Of a DNA stretch of 64,000 nucleotides, positions 43,718 through 52,683 are shown in pieces. The notes under the pieces were generated by a model that saw nothing but the letters and a program-made list of their open reading frames with translations, was not told the DNA's origin and did not search any database. The stretch is from Stenotrophomonas maltophilia (GTDB taxonomy: Bacteria > Pseudomonadota > Gammaproteobacteria > Xanthomonadales > Xanthomonadaceae). The stretch lies in contig FOZF01000002.1 in assembly GCA_900113425.1 (NCBI GenBank), positions 761,027 to 825,026 of the forward strand, read 5' to 3'. The position numbers were made by a program, and so were the translations under genes. Every line of letters starts with the position of its first letter. Position 1 is the stretch's first letter.

Positions 43718-46282
43718 GTGCATATCAAGACTCCGTTGGCGGTTGCCATCACGCTGACCCTGGCGATGGGGGCCAGCGCTCCGCTGCAGGCCGCCGCCGC
43801 GCAGCAGACGGTCGCCGCCACGGGGGCAGCGGCCGTCGATGCGATCGATCTGGACCGTGTCGAGGTGCGTGCACAGCTCGAATCGCAGATCCGCGCGGTC
43901 GATCTGAAGCGCAGCAGCGACGCGATCGAAGACGCCGTGTCCTCCGACGCCCTCGGCCAATATCCGGACAAGAACGTGGCGGAATCGCTGCAGCGTCTGC
44001 CCGGCATCAGCGTCACCCGCGACCAGGGCGAAGGCCGTTTCGTGGTCATCCGCGGCCTGGACGCCAACCTCAACAGCGTCAGCGTCGATGGAATCGCCGT
44101 GGGCACGCCGGAGGACTCCAGCCGCGCTGCACCGCTGGATGTCATTCCCTCCGACTCCACCGAGCGCCTGCGCGTGGTCAAGTCGCCGACCCCGGACATG
44201 CCCGGCGACGCGATCGGCGGCGCGGTCCTGGTCGAATCGGCCTCCGCATTCGATCGCGACGGGCGCAGCCTGCGCGCCAAGATCGAGGGCAGCCACCAGC
44301 AGCTCTCGGGCAAAACCAGCCCGAAGGCCGCCTTCAACTACAGCGAAGTGTTCGCCGATACGTTCGGCATCGCGCTGGGCGTGAACTACCAGAAGCGCAG
44401 GTTTGAATCGGACAACACCGAAGTGGAGTACGACGGCGAGGATGATGCTGCGCCGGGTGATGTCACCGCGATCAACCTGCAGCACCGCAAGTACGAGATC
44501 GAGCGCAAGCGCATCGGCGCCAACCTCAACCTGGACTGGCGCCCGGACGAAGACAGCAAGTACTACCTGCGTACGCTGTACAGCCAGTTCGACGATGCCG
44601 AGACCCGCCAGCGGGTGATCTTCAATTTCGATGATGCCGACATGGTGCGCACTGGTACCGACCAGTTCCGTCTGGATGACATGCCGGGCGATGCGATCGA
44701 CAAGCGCATGCGTTACCGCACCAAGGAGGAGAACACCTTCGCAGCCAGTCTTGGTGGCGAGAACCGGCTGACCAGCGCGGTGGTCGATTACCGGATCGGC
44801 TACACCCGCACCGAGGAGCGGGTGAACGACGAGATGGAGGCGCGGTTCACGCTGGACGGTGATGACTTCAACGGCACCCTGGACCAGCGCAGCCGCCTGC
44901 CGACCTACAGCTTCGACAACCCGCAGTGGCTGGACAACGGCAACTACGCCTTCGACCGCATCGTGCTTTCGCCCAAGCAGGTCAACGACAAGGAGCACAG
45001 CGCGCAGGTCAACGTACGCTTCGACGGCGACAGCAGCAGCCTGAAGTTCGGCCTGCTGGGCCGCTGGCGCGACCGCGATGTCAATACCGACGAGCGCGAG
45101 CTGCGGGTGGGCCCGAAGGTGGCACTGTCGAGCTGGACCACGTCGTCCCCCGAGCATCGCCATGGCAATCTGGGCGATGGCATGGATTCGGCGGCGATGC
45201 GGGCCTACTGGGCGGCCAATGGCAGCCAGTACAGCGCCCGGCCGCAGGATGCCGGCGCCAATGCCCTGGCATCGCTGGAAGAAGACTACGTGGCCAGCGA
45301 AGACATCTTCGCCAGCTATGTGATGGGGACCTGGGATATCGGCGCGCTGCGCATCATCGGCGGCGCACGCGTGGAGAACACACGCTTCAAGGCGGTGGGC
45401 AACCAGGTCGAGGTGGCGGCCAACGGACGCAGCTTCACCGTCACCCCGCGCGTGGCCAACAACAGCTACACCAATGTGCTGCCGGGCCTGCATCTGCGCT
45501 ACGACGCAGCCGACGACTGGGTGCTGCGCGCCTCCGCCAACAAGACCGTCTCGCGCCCGTCCTTCGGCGACGTTTCACCGCGCGTGGGCTACAGCCGCGG
45601 TGACGAGGAGGTGCGGCTGGGCAATCCCGAGCTGGATCCGTACGAGTCGAAGAACATCGACCTGTCGGTGGAGAAGTACATCGGCAGCACCGGCATCGTT
45701 TCGCTTGGCCTGTTCCACAAGTCGATCGACGGCTATATCGTGGAAACCGTGCGCACCAACGATCCGGACTACGACGGCTTCGACGTGACCCAGCCGATCA
45801 ACGGCCGCAAGGCCACGGTGCGCGGCGCCGAGTTCAACTGGCAGCAGCAGCTGGCCTTCCTGCCGGCAGGCTTCGACGGTCTGCTGGTCGGGGCCAGCGG
45901 CACCTGGCTGGATACCGAATTCGATGCAGGCATCGCGGACCGTGCCGGCGAGGACTTCACGCTGCCGCGTGCCTCCAAGCATGTGTACAGCGCGCATGTC
46001 GGCTACGAGAAATATGGCCTGAGCACCCGCCTGGCTGCGGTGTACCGCAGCGAATACCTGGACAGCATCGGCAAGGGCCGTGCATTCGACATCTACGTGG
46101 CACCCAACACGCAGCTCGACTTCTCGCTGGATTATCGCTTCAGCCCGCGCGTCAGCCTGTACTTCGAGGCGCAGAACCTGCTGGACAAGCCGTTGGAGCT
46201 GTACCAGGGCACGCGCTCGCGCACCTTGCAGATGGAAGAATATGGCCGCACCTACGCGCTGGGCCTGAAGGTGGCGCTGTGA
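43718..46282 (+). CDS. TonB-dependent receptor (Xanthomonas/Caulobacter type)
   Basis: 854 residues. Signal peptide (MHIKTPLAVAITLTLAMGASA...), a TonB-box-like IDLDRVEV, then plug domain with DALGQYPDKNVAESLQRLPGISVTRDQGEG and VVIRGL, and a long beta barrel ending in LGLKVAL. It is the TIGR01782 type often linked to carbohydrate or phosphate uptake. The start is a GTG at 43718 with GGGGA upstream. It heads the operon with phytase; the stop overlaps the phytase start by a single base. A phytate or phosphorylated-compound substrate is inferred from context. Confidence 0.93.
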   Translation: MHIKTPLAVAITLTLAMGASAPLQAAAAQQTVAATGAAAVDAIDLDRVEVRAQLESQIRAVDLKRSSDAIEDAVSSDALGQYPDKNVAESLQRLPGISVTRDQGEGRFVVIRGLDANLNSVSVDGIAVGTPEDSSRAAPLDVIPSDSTERLRVVKSPTPDMPGDAIGGAVLVESASAFDRDGRSLRAKIEGSHQQLSGKTSPKAAFNYSEVFADTFGIALGVNYQKRRFESDNTEVEYDGEDDAAPGDVTAINLQHRKYEIERKRIGANLNLDWRPDEDSKYYLRTLYSQFDDAETRQRVIFNFDDADMVRTGTDQFRLDDMPGDAIDKRMRYRTKEENTFAASLGGENRLTSAVVDYRIGYTRTEERVNDEMEARFTLDGDDFNGTLDQRSRLPTYSFDNPQWLDNGNYAFDRIVLSPKQVNDKEHSAQVNVRFDGDSSSLKFGLLGRWRDRDVNTDERELRVGPKVALSSWTTSSPEHRHGNLGDGMDSAAMRAYWAANGSQYSARPQDAGANALASLEEDYVASEDIFASYVMGTWDIGALRIIGGARVENTRFKAVGNQVEVAANGRSFTVTPRVANNSYTNVLPGLHLRYDAADDWVLRASANKTVSRPSFGDVSPRVGYSRGDEEVRLGNPELDPYESKNIDLSVEKYIGSTGIVSLGLFHKSIDGYIVETVRTNDPDYDGFDVTQPINGRKATVRGAEFNWQQQLAFLPAGFDGLLVGASGTWLDTEFDAGIADRAGEDFTLPRASKHVYSAHVGYEKYGLSTRLAAVYRSEYLDSIGKGRAFDIYVAPNTQLDFSLDYRFSPRVSLYFEAQNLLDKPLELYQGTRSRTLQMEEYGRTYALGLKVAL

Positions 46283-47394
46283 TGGGGCGGCACGTTCCGG
46301 TACTCGTGGCAGCAATCGCAACCGCCCTGGTGGCGGGCTGCACGCCAGCGGCCGACCGCGCGGCGGCGGCGCATGCGGCGTCGCCGACGCCTCCGGCGCG
46401 CACGGTGGCCACCGTTGCCGAGGCGTTCGTCTCGCCACTCACGCCCGCCGACAACATCGATTCGCCTGCAAGCTGGCGGACGCCGGACGGGCAGATCTGG
46501 CTGATCGCCACCGCCAAGGCCACCGACAAACTGGTGGTGTACGACGGCAGCACCGGTCATCACCTGCGCGACGTCGGTGCCACCGGTACCGGCCTGGGAC
46601 AGTTCGATCGCCCCAATGGCATCGCCGTGACCGACGACCTGCTGTGGATCGTGGAGCGCGACAATCACCGGGTCCAGGTCCTGTCCCTGCCGGACTTCAC
46701 ACCGTTGGCGACGTTCGCTGCGGAAGATCTGCGCAAGCCCTATGGGCTGTGGGTCGATCGCAGGGCGGACGGCTACAGCGTCTACGTCACGGACTCATGG
46801 GACAACGGCGAGGACGCACAGGGCCGCGACATCCTGCCGCCGCTGGCGGAACTGGACAAGCGCGTGCGCCAGTACCACGTTTCCCGCGACGGCGCGAAGA
46901 TCGACGCGAAGCGCATCGCCGACATCGGCGACACCAGTGAGGCCGGTGCGCTGCGCGTGGTCGAATCGATCTGGGGCGATCCGGCCAACGACCGTCTGCT
47001 GATTGCCGAAGAGGATGAGAGCTACGCCAGCGAGTTCAAGGTCTATACGCTGGCAGGCCGCTTCACCGGCACCACCTTCGGCCGTGACGTGTTCAAGGCG
47101 CAGGCCGAAGGGGTGACCCTGCGGACCTGCGGCAAGGACGGCTGGTGGATCACCACCGAGCAGGGCAAGCAGCGCAGCGTGTTCCATCTGTTCGATCGGC
47201 ACACGCTGAAGCCGGTCGGTGCCTTCCAGGGCAATACCGTGGCCAATACCGATGGCATCTGGCTGATGCAGCAGCCCAGCACGCGGTTCCCGCACGGTGC
47301 GCTGTATGCAGTGCATGACGATCAGGGCGTGGTCGCCTTTGACTGGGAGAGCATCGCCAGGCAGCTGGCGCTGCCGCTGGAGTGTGGCGCATGA
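46282..47394 (+). CDS. Beta-propeller phytase, lipoprotein
   Basis: 370 residues. A signal ending LVAGC indicates lipid anchoring in the periplasm or outer membrane. The catalytic domain carries the beta-propeller phytase pattern: TPADNIDSPASWRTPDGQIW, LIATAKATDKLVVYDG, NGIAV and repeating blades with acidic calcium ligands (EEDESYASEF). Removes phosphates from phytate. Starts at the last base of the receptor stop; a GTG 3 bases earlier is also possible. It overlaps the metallophosphoesterase gene by ATGA. BPP genes next to TonB receptors have been reported in other Gram-negatives. Confidence 0.88.
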   Translation: MGRHVPVLVAAIATALVAGCTPAADRAAAAHAASPTPPARTVATVAEAFVSPLTPADNIDSPASWRTPDGQIWLIATAKATDKLVVYDGSTGHHLRDVGATGTGLGQFDRPNGIAVTDDLLWIVERDNHRVQVLSLPDFTPLATFAAEDLRKPYGLWVDRRADGYSVYVTDSWDNGEDAQGRDILPPLAELDKRVRQYHVSRDGAKIDAKRIADIGDTSEAGALRVVESIWGDPANDRLLIAEEDESYASEFKVYTLAGRFTGTTFGRDVFKAQAEGVTLRTCGKDGWWITTEQGKQRSVFHLFDRHTLKPVGAFQGNTVANTDGIWLMQQPSTRFPHGALYAVHDDQGVVAFDWESIARQLALPLECGA

Positions 47395-48755
47395 GGCGGC
47401 ACAGCACGCGCGCGCTCGTCGCCAGCCTGCTGCTGGCCCTGCCTCTGTTGGCCACCGCGGCGGTCGAACCCAACACGCAGGTACCTGCAGGCAGCCGCCA
47501 CTATGCGGCATCGCCACTGCCGGACCGCATCGTCGCCTCGCCATCGGCCGACCCCAGCCACGGATTCGCCGTGGCCTGGCGCACGGATGGCAGCGTGCAG
47601 GCGCCACTGCTGGAGATCGCGCGTGCCGGAGACTCGCCGGCCATCGAAGGCATCCGCGCGCTGCACGCCACCACGCAGGCGCTGCAGACCGAGAACGGCC
47701 TGTCCCACCATCATCGCGTCGACATCGATGGCCTGCAGCCGGATACCACCTATATCTACCGGGTGCAGGGCAAGGCGGGCTGGAGTGCATGGAACCAGCT
47801 GCGCACGCTGGCGGCCGCCGGGCAGCCGCTGACGCTGCTGTACTTCGGCGATACCCAGAACAAGAACCTCAGTCACGTCAGCCGCGTGGTCCGGGCCGCG
47901 CAGAAGGCGGCACCGGACGCTCGCCTGAGCCTGTTCGCGGGTGACCTGGTCAGCGGCGGCGACGGTGTCGACGACAGTGAATGGGGCGAATGGTTCGCGG
48001 CCACCGGCTGGCTTGCGCAGGAAACACTGGTGGCGCCTGCAATCGGCAATCACGAGTATTTCGAGGAGTTCGAGGACACCCCGCAGGAACGCCGCGTGCT
48101 GGGCCGGCACTGGCCGGTGACCTTCGCACTGCCGGGCAATGGCGCCGCTGCCGCGCAGCAGACCAGCTACTGGTTCGATGCGCAGGGCGTGCGCGTGGCC
48201 GTGCTTGATGGAACCTCGGCACTCGATCTGGGCACTGCCCAGGCCCAGGCGCAATGGCTGGACAAGGTGCTGTCCGGCAATCCGCAGCCGTGGACCATCG
48301 TACTGCTGCACCAGCCGTTCTACTCGCCGCGCGAAGGCCGCGAGAACGCCGCATTGCGTGATGTGCTGCTGCCGGTGGTGCGTCGTCACCAGGTGGACCT
48401 GGTGCTGCAGGGGCACGACCACACCTATGGCCGCCGTGGCGAAGGACAGGCCGCGATACCGCAGTACGTGGTGACCGTGGCGGGACCGAAGCAGTACCGT
48501 CTTTCCGATGAAGCCCGAAGGACGATGGCCCCGGTGGCCGAGGACACCCAGCTGTTCCAGGTGCTGCGCATCGATCCGCAGCACCTGCGCTATGAGGCGC
48601 GCACGGTGACCGGGCAGCTGTACGATGCCTTCGAGCTGCGCCGCGACGCCAGCGGGGGCAAGCAGCGTACGGAGCTGACCGAAGGCCGCATCACGCCACG
48701 CGACTGCCCGCGCGCGCAGACTGCCAAGGGTCGTGCCGACCGTTGCTGGGAATAA
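47391..48755 (+). CDS. Exported purple-acid-phosphatase-like metallophosphoesterase
   Basis: 454 residues. Signal peptide, then a fibronectin-like domain (about 50-140, ending HHHRVDIDGLQPDTTYIYRVQ) as in purple acid phosphatases. The metallophosphoesterase core has FGDTQ, GDLVSGG, GNHEYFEEF, LHQPFYSPREGRE and GHDHTYGR. The two-metal pattern is present, though the first block lacks the common DxH histidine. Probably removes phosphate from phosphomonoesters such as partly dephosphorylated inositol phosphates. Coupled to the phytase gene by ATGA. Confidence 0.9.
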   Translation: MRRHSTRALVASLLLALPLLATAAVEPNTQVPAGSRHYAASPLPDRIVASPSADPSHGFAVAWRTDGSVQAPLLEIARAGDSPAIEGIRALHATTQALQTENGLSHHHRVDIDGLQPDTTYIYRVQGKAGWSAWNQLRTLAAAGQPLTLLYFGDTQNKNLSHVSRVVRAAQKAAPDARLSLFAGDLVSGGDGVDDSEWGEWFAATGWLAQETLVAPAIGNHEYFEEFEDTPQERRVLGRHWPVTFALPGNGAAAAQQTSYWFDAQGVRVAVLDGTSALDLGTAQAQAQWLDKVLSGNPQPWTIVLLHQPFYSPREGRENAALRDVLLPVVRRHQVDLVLQGHDHTYGRRGEGQAAIPQYVVTVAGPKQYRLSDEARRTMAPVAEDTQLFQVLRIDPQHLRYEARTVTGQLYDAFELRRDASGGKQRTELTEGRITPRDCPRAQTAKGRADRCWE

Positions 48756-48765
48756 GGAGACGCCG

Positions 48766-49386
48766 ATGACCATGCCTCGACGCATCGTTCCTCTCGCTGC
48801 CATCGGTGCCGCCCTGCTGTTGCTGGCCGGTGCGGTGACCGCCGCCGATGCGGTGCTGCATCCGTTCCTGGTGGCCCAGCCGCCGCAGGCGCCGCAGGAA
48901 GTGAATCTGGCGGTGGAAATTCCCGCCGGCAGCTTCACCAAGTATGAGATCAAGGACGACGGGCTGGTCCACGTCGACCGCTTCCAGTCGATGCCGGTGG
49001 CCTATCCGGCCAACTATGGTTCGATGCCGCGCACGCTGGCGGGTGACAACGATCCGCTGGACGCGCTGGTGCTGACCCGTGAACCCCTGCATCCCGGCGT
49101 GATCATCCGCTTCCGCCCGATCGGCTATCTGAAGATGATCGATGGCGGCGAACATGACGAGAAGGTCATCGGCGTGCCGACCGACAAGGTGGATCCGAGC
49201 TATGCAGGCGTCCGCGATCTGGCCGATCTGCCGGAGATCGAGCGGCAGCGCATCGAGGCGTTCTTCCGCGTGTACAAGGATCTGCCAGCCGGACGCAACC
49301 CGGTGCAGCTGCAGGGCTGGGGCAACGCGGCCGAGGCGCGTACGCTGATCCGCGAGGCCATGCAGCGTTTCGACGCCGGGAAGTAG
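48766..49386 (+). CDS. Exported inorganic pyrophosphatase (family I)
   Basis: 206 residues. A signal peptide (LAAIGAALLLLAGAVTA) precedes a soluble PPase domain with VDRFQSMPVAYPANYGSMPRT, the catalytic signature GDNDPLDALVL (DxDPxD), RPIGYLKMIDGGEHDEKVIGV and FFRVYKDLPAGR. Family I PPases are normally cytosolic, so export is unusual. An AAGGAGA ribosome site lies 5 bases before the ATG. Last gene of the operon; presumably splits pyrophosphate in the periplasm to phosphate for uptake. Confidence 0.9.
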   Translation: MTMPRRIVPLAAIGAALLLLAGAVTAADAVLHPFLVAQPPQAPQEVNLAVEIPAGSFTKYEIKDDGLVHVDRFQSMPVAYPANYGSMPRTLAGDNDPLDALVLTREPLHPGVIIRFRPIGYLKMIDGGEHDEKVIGVPTDKVDPSYAGVRDLADLPEIERQRIEAFFRVYKDLPAGRNPVQLQGWGNAAEARTLIREAMQRFDAGK

Positions 49387-49471
49387 TCCGGCTGCAGACG
49401 GCGTTGCACCCCTGCGCGGTCTTCACCTGTGCTGGCTATCATGGCCGCCTTCCACAGCAAAGGCGGTGCAC

Positions 49472-50887
49472 GTGTCGGTAGCGTTGGTCTGGTTCCGTCG
49501 CGACCTGCGGCTGCAGGACAATCCGGCCCTGCAGGCTGCACTGGATGCGGGGCACGATGTGGTCCCGGTGTACATCCACGCGCCGCACGAAGAAGGCGAG
49601 TGGGCGCCGGGAGCGGCGTCCAACGCGTGGCGTCATCGCTCTCTTGCCGCGCTGGATGCGGATCTGCGTGACCGCGGTTCTTCCCTGGTGCTGCAGATCG
49701 GCGACAGCCTGCCGGTGCTGCAGGCACTGATCGCGCGGACCGGTGCCACGGCGGTGTACTGGAACCGCAAGTACGAACCCATCACGCAGCCACGTGATGC
49801 CTCCATCAAGCGCACGCTGCGCGAGCAGGGCATCGACGCGCAGAGCTGCAACGGCAGCCTGCTGTTCGAGCCGTGGGATATCGCCACCCAGCAGGGGCAC
49901 CCGTACAAGGTGTTCACCCCTTACTGGCGCAACGTGCTCAGTCACTGGCGCCTGCCCGGGCTGCAGGCGGCGCCCGCGGCACTGGCGGCGCATGCCGTCG
50001 AAGGCGAGTCGCTGCAGGCGCTCGGGCTGGCACCGGTGCTCGGCTGGGACGGCGGCTTCTGGGAGCACTGGCAGCCGGGAGAGGCCGGCGCGCTGGAGGC
50101 GCTTTCGGTGTTCGAGGACGGCGCGCTGCGAGGCTATCGCGCGCAGCGCGACCTGCCGGACCGGGTCGGTACCTCGCGGCTGTCACCGCACCTGCACTTC
50201 GGCGAGATCGCGCCCTGGCGCATCGCCCAGGCGCTGGAAGGGTTGCGCAGCGCCGGCACCGACGCCGACATCGACGGTTACCTGCGGCAACTGGGCTGGC
50301 GTGACTTCGCCTACCACCTGCTGCATCACTTTCCGGAGACCCCGACCGGCAACCTCAACCCGCGCTTCGACCGCTTTCCATGGGCCACCCCCAGCGCCGG
50401 CCAGCTGCATGACTGGCAGCGCGGCAACACCGGTGTACCGATCGTGGATGCCGGCCTGCGCGAGCTGTGGCATACCGGCTACATGCACAACCGGGTGCGG
50501 ATGATCGTCGCCAGCTATCTGTGCAAGCACCTGCGCGCGCACTGGCTGCATGGCGCACGCTGGTTCTGGGACACACTGGTCGATGCCGACCTGGCCAACA
50601 ACACGATGGGCTGGCAGTGGGTGGCCGGCACCGGTGCGGATGCAGCGCCTTACTTCCGCGTGTTCAATCCGGTCACCCAGGCCGAAAAGTTCGATCCTCA
50701 GGCGCGTTACATCACCCGCTGGGTACCGGAACTGGCGGCGTTGCCGGTGAAGGCGCGGTTCGCGCCGTGGCAGCATCCGCAGTGGCTGGCCGAGCACGCG
50801 CCGGAGTATCCGCGCAGCCCCCTGGTGGATCTGGCCGCGGGCCGGGATGCGGCGCTCGCCGCCTACCGCCAGTCGGGAGCGGGGTAA
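49472..50887 (+). CDS. phrB: Cryptochrome/photolyase (CPD photolyase class I)
   Basis: About 471 residues. N-terminal alpha/beta domain starts SVALVWFRRDLRLQDNPAL. The FAD domain shows TSRLSPHLHFGEIAPWR, LGWRDFAYHLLHHFP, GNTGVPIVDAGLRELWHTGYMHNRVRM and the photolyase signature NNTMGWQWVAGTGADAAPYFR. Repairs cyclobutane pyrimidine dimers using light. GTG at 49472 is chosen (AAAGG 8 bases upstream); an in-frame GTG at 49466 is closer to that site. Confidence 0.95.
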   Translation: MSVALVWFRRDLRLQDNPALQAALDAGHDVVPVYIHAPHEEGEWAPGAASNAWRHRSLAALDADLRDRGSSLVLQIGDSLPVLQALIARTGATAVYWNRKYEPITQPRDASIKRTLREQGIDAQSCNGSLLFEPWDIATQQGHPYKVFTPYWRNVLSHWRLPGLQAAPAALAAHAVEGESLQALGLAPVLGWDGGFWEHWQPGEAGALEALSVFEDGALRGYRAQRDLPDRVGTSRLSPHLHFGEIAPWRIAQALEGLRSAGTDADIDGYLRQLGWRDFAYHLLHHFPETPTGNLNPRFDRFPWATPSAGQLHDWQRGNTGVPIVDAGLRELWHTGYMHNRVRMIVASYLCKHLRAHWLHGARWFWDTLVDADLANNTMGWQWVAGTGADAAPYFRVFNPVTQAEKFDPQARYITRWVPELAALPVKARFAPWQHPQWLAEHAPEYPRSPLVDLAAGRDAALAAYRQSGAG

Positions 50888-51028
50888 AGCGCCGCCGCGG
50901 GGTTCCAGACAGCTAGCTGAACAAGGCCCTGTCGAGCGGCGTGTTCATCATCCCGGCATCGCGTCCCGCTGTTTATTCTCTGGGCGGCCCGCAAGCCGCC
51001 GGCCCGACCGGAAACCAAGGAGACCATC

Positions 51029-51724
51029 ATGATCCGCAACACCACCCGCAATGTCGCACTGGCCCTGATGAGCGCGGCCGTCCTGTCGGCCTGCGCCACC
51101 GGCGGTTCCTACGTGCAGAGCGATCAGTACGGCAACCCGACCGAGCAGCAGAATCGTACCGGTCGCAACGCGCTGATCGGTACCGCCATTGGCGTGGCCG
51201 CCGGCCTGCTCAGCGGCGACAGTGCGACCGAGCGCCGCCAGCACGCGCTGATCGGTGCAGGTATCGGCGCGCTCAGTGGTGCGGCCGTGGGCCAGTACCA
51301 GGATCGCCAGGAACGCGCGCTGCGCGAGCGCACCGCCAACACCGGCATCGATGTGCAGCGCCAGGGCGACAACATCATGCTGAACCTGCCCGACGGCATC
51401 ACCTTCGATTTCGGCAAGTCGGCACTGAAGCCGCAGTTCTACGGCGCGCTCAACGGCGTGGCCGGCACCCTGCGCGACTACAACCAGACCATGATCGAAG
51501 TGGTCGGCCACACCGACAGCATCGGCAGCGATGCGGTCAACAACCGCCTGTCCAAGGAGCGCGCCGATTCGGTCGCCCAGTACCTGATCGGGCAGGGCGT
51601 GCAGAGCGTGCGTATCGAAACGCTGGGCGCCGGCAAGGCGTACCCGATTGCCGACAACAGCACCGATGCTGGCCGTGCCAAGAACCGCCGTGTTGAAATC
51701 CGCGTGATTCCGCTGCAGCAGTAA
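51029..51724 (+). CDS. OmpA-family lipoprotein (YiaD/Pal-like)
   Basis: 231 residues. Signal ending LSAC (lipobox), then two glycine-zipper segments (about 46-95: LIGTAIGVAAGLLSG and LIGAGIGALSGAAVG). The C-terminal OmpA domain binds peptidoglycan: FDFGKSALKP, VVGHTDSIGSDAVNNRLSKERADSV and GAGKAYPIADNSTDAGRAKNRRVEI. Anchors the outer membrane to peptidoglycan. A single gene; a strong hairpin terminator follows. Confidence 0.92.
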   Translation: MIRNTTRNVALALMSAAVLSACATGGSYVQSDQYGNPTEQQNRTGRNALIGTAIGVAAGLLSGDSATERRQHALIGAGIGALSGAAVGQYQDRQERALRERTANTGIDVQRQGDNIMLNLPDGITFDFGKSALKPQFYGALNGVAGTLRDYNQTMIEVVGHTDSIGSDAVNNRLSKERADSVAQYLIGQGVQSVRIETLGAGKAYPIADNSTDAGRAKNRRVEIRVIPLQQ

Positions 51725-51766
51725 CGCGCGCGGCGCGTGCGTGCAGGTCCGGCACGGCCGGAACGG

Positions 51767-51793
51767 AAATGCCGCCCTTGCAGGCGGCATTTT
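51767..51793 (+). terminator. Rho-independent terminator after the OmpA-like gene
   Basis: AAATGCCGCC, 6-base loop, GGCGGCATTTT: a 10-bp stem with a T tail. Confidence 0.85.
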
Positions 51794-51838
51794 CGTTGGC
51801 GGCGACGCGTGGCGCCTACCGCAGGAGAGGCGGCCGGG

Positions 51839-52564
51839 TCATGCCGCGGCCGTCGGCCGCACCACGATCTCGTTCACGTCCACGTCGTCGGGTTGCTCGA
51901 TGGCGAACCGCACCGCACGTCCGATCGCATCCGGCTGCAGGGCGATGGCGCGATAGCCGACCATCATTTCGGCGGCAACCGGGTCGGTGATGCTGTCCGC
52001 CAGCTCGCTTTCCACCACGCCGGGGTGGATGCAGGTGACCCGCAGCTCGCGGTGCTCCTGGCGCAGGCCCTCCGAGATCGCGCGCACCGCATGCTTGGTG
52101 GCGCAGTAGACCGCAGCGGTCGGTACGACCGACAGCGCGCCGATGGAGGCGATGTTGATGATCTGTCCGCGGCCGCGTGCGCACATATGCGGCAACACTG
52201 CCGCGATCCCGTGCAGTACACCGCGGATGTTGACGTCGATCATCCGGTCCCATTCGTCCACCTTCAGCGATGCCATCGGCGACAGGGGCATTACACCGGC
52301 ATTGTTGACGATCACATCAAGGGCGCCGAATTCCTCCAGGGCTGACGCGGCGAATGCCTCGACCTGCGCGTGCTGCGTCACGTCCAGCGCATGCACGCGT
52401 ACTTCGGCGCCGTGCTGGCGCAGTTCATCCGCCAGTGCCTGCAACCGTTCGAGGCGGCGCGCGCCCAACACCAGGCGCGCACCCGGCTGCGCCAGGGAGC
52501 GGGCGATGCCGGCGCCTATGCCGCTGGAGGCACCGGTGATCAGGATGGTTCGGGAATGGCTCAT
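51839..52564 (-). CDS. Short-chain dehydrogenase/reductase
   Basis: 241 residues of the classical SDR type: TILITGASSGIGAGIARSLA (NAD(P) site), NNAGVMPLSPM, NIASIGA and YCATKHAVRAI (catalytic YxxxK). NADP preference is suggested by ARRLERL. Substrate unknown. Divergent from a LysR-family regulator 119 bp away, which probably controls it. Confidence 0.9.
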   Translation of the reverse strand: MSHSRTILITGASSGIGAGIARSLAQPGARLVLGARRLERLQALADELRQHGAEVRVHALDVTQHAQVEAFAASALEEFGALDVIVNNAGVMPLSPMASLKVDEWDRMIDVNIRGVLHGIAAVLPHMCARGRGQIINIASIGALSVVPTAAVYCATKHAVRAISEGLRQEHRELRVTCIHPGVVESELADSITDPVAAEMMVGYRAIALQPDAIGRAVRFAIEQPDDVDVNEIVVRPTAAA

Positions 52565-52683
52565 GGCAGGTCTCCGGAAGGGCGGGGGAATGCCGGGTCG
52601 TGCCCGGTGCAGCCACGGTAGACGGCCTGCCTCGTCGCGATAAGATGGCGACTGCTGACTACCTTGTATAGATCCGCTAACCA

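Noticed and set aside
43718-46282. Siderophore receptor as the identity of the TonB-dependent receptor
   Set aside because: No iron-related gene or Fur-like box nearby and the operon is entirely phosphatases; left as phosphate-linked by context only.
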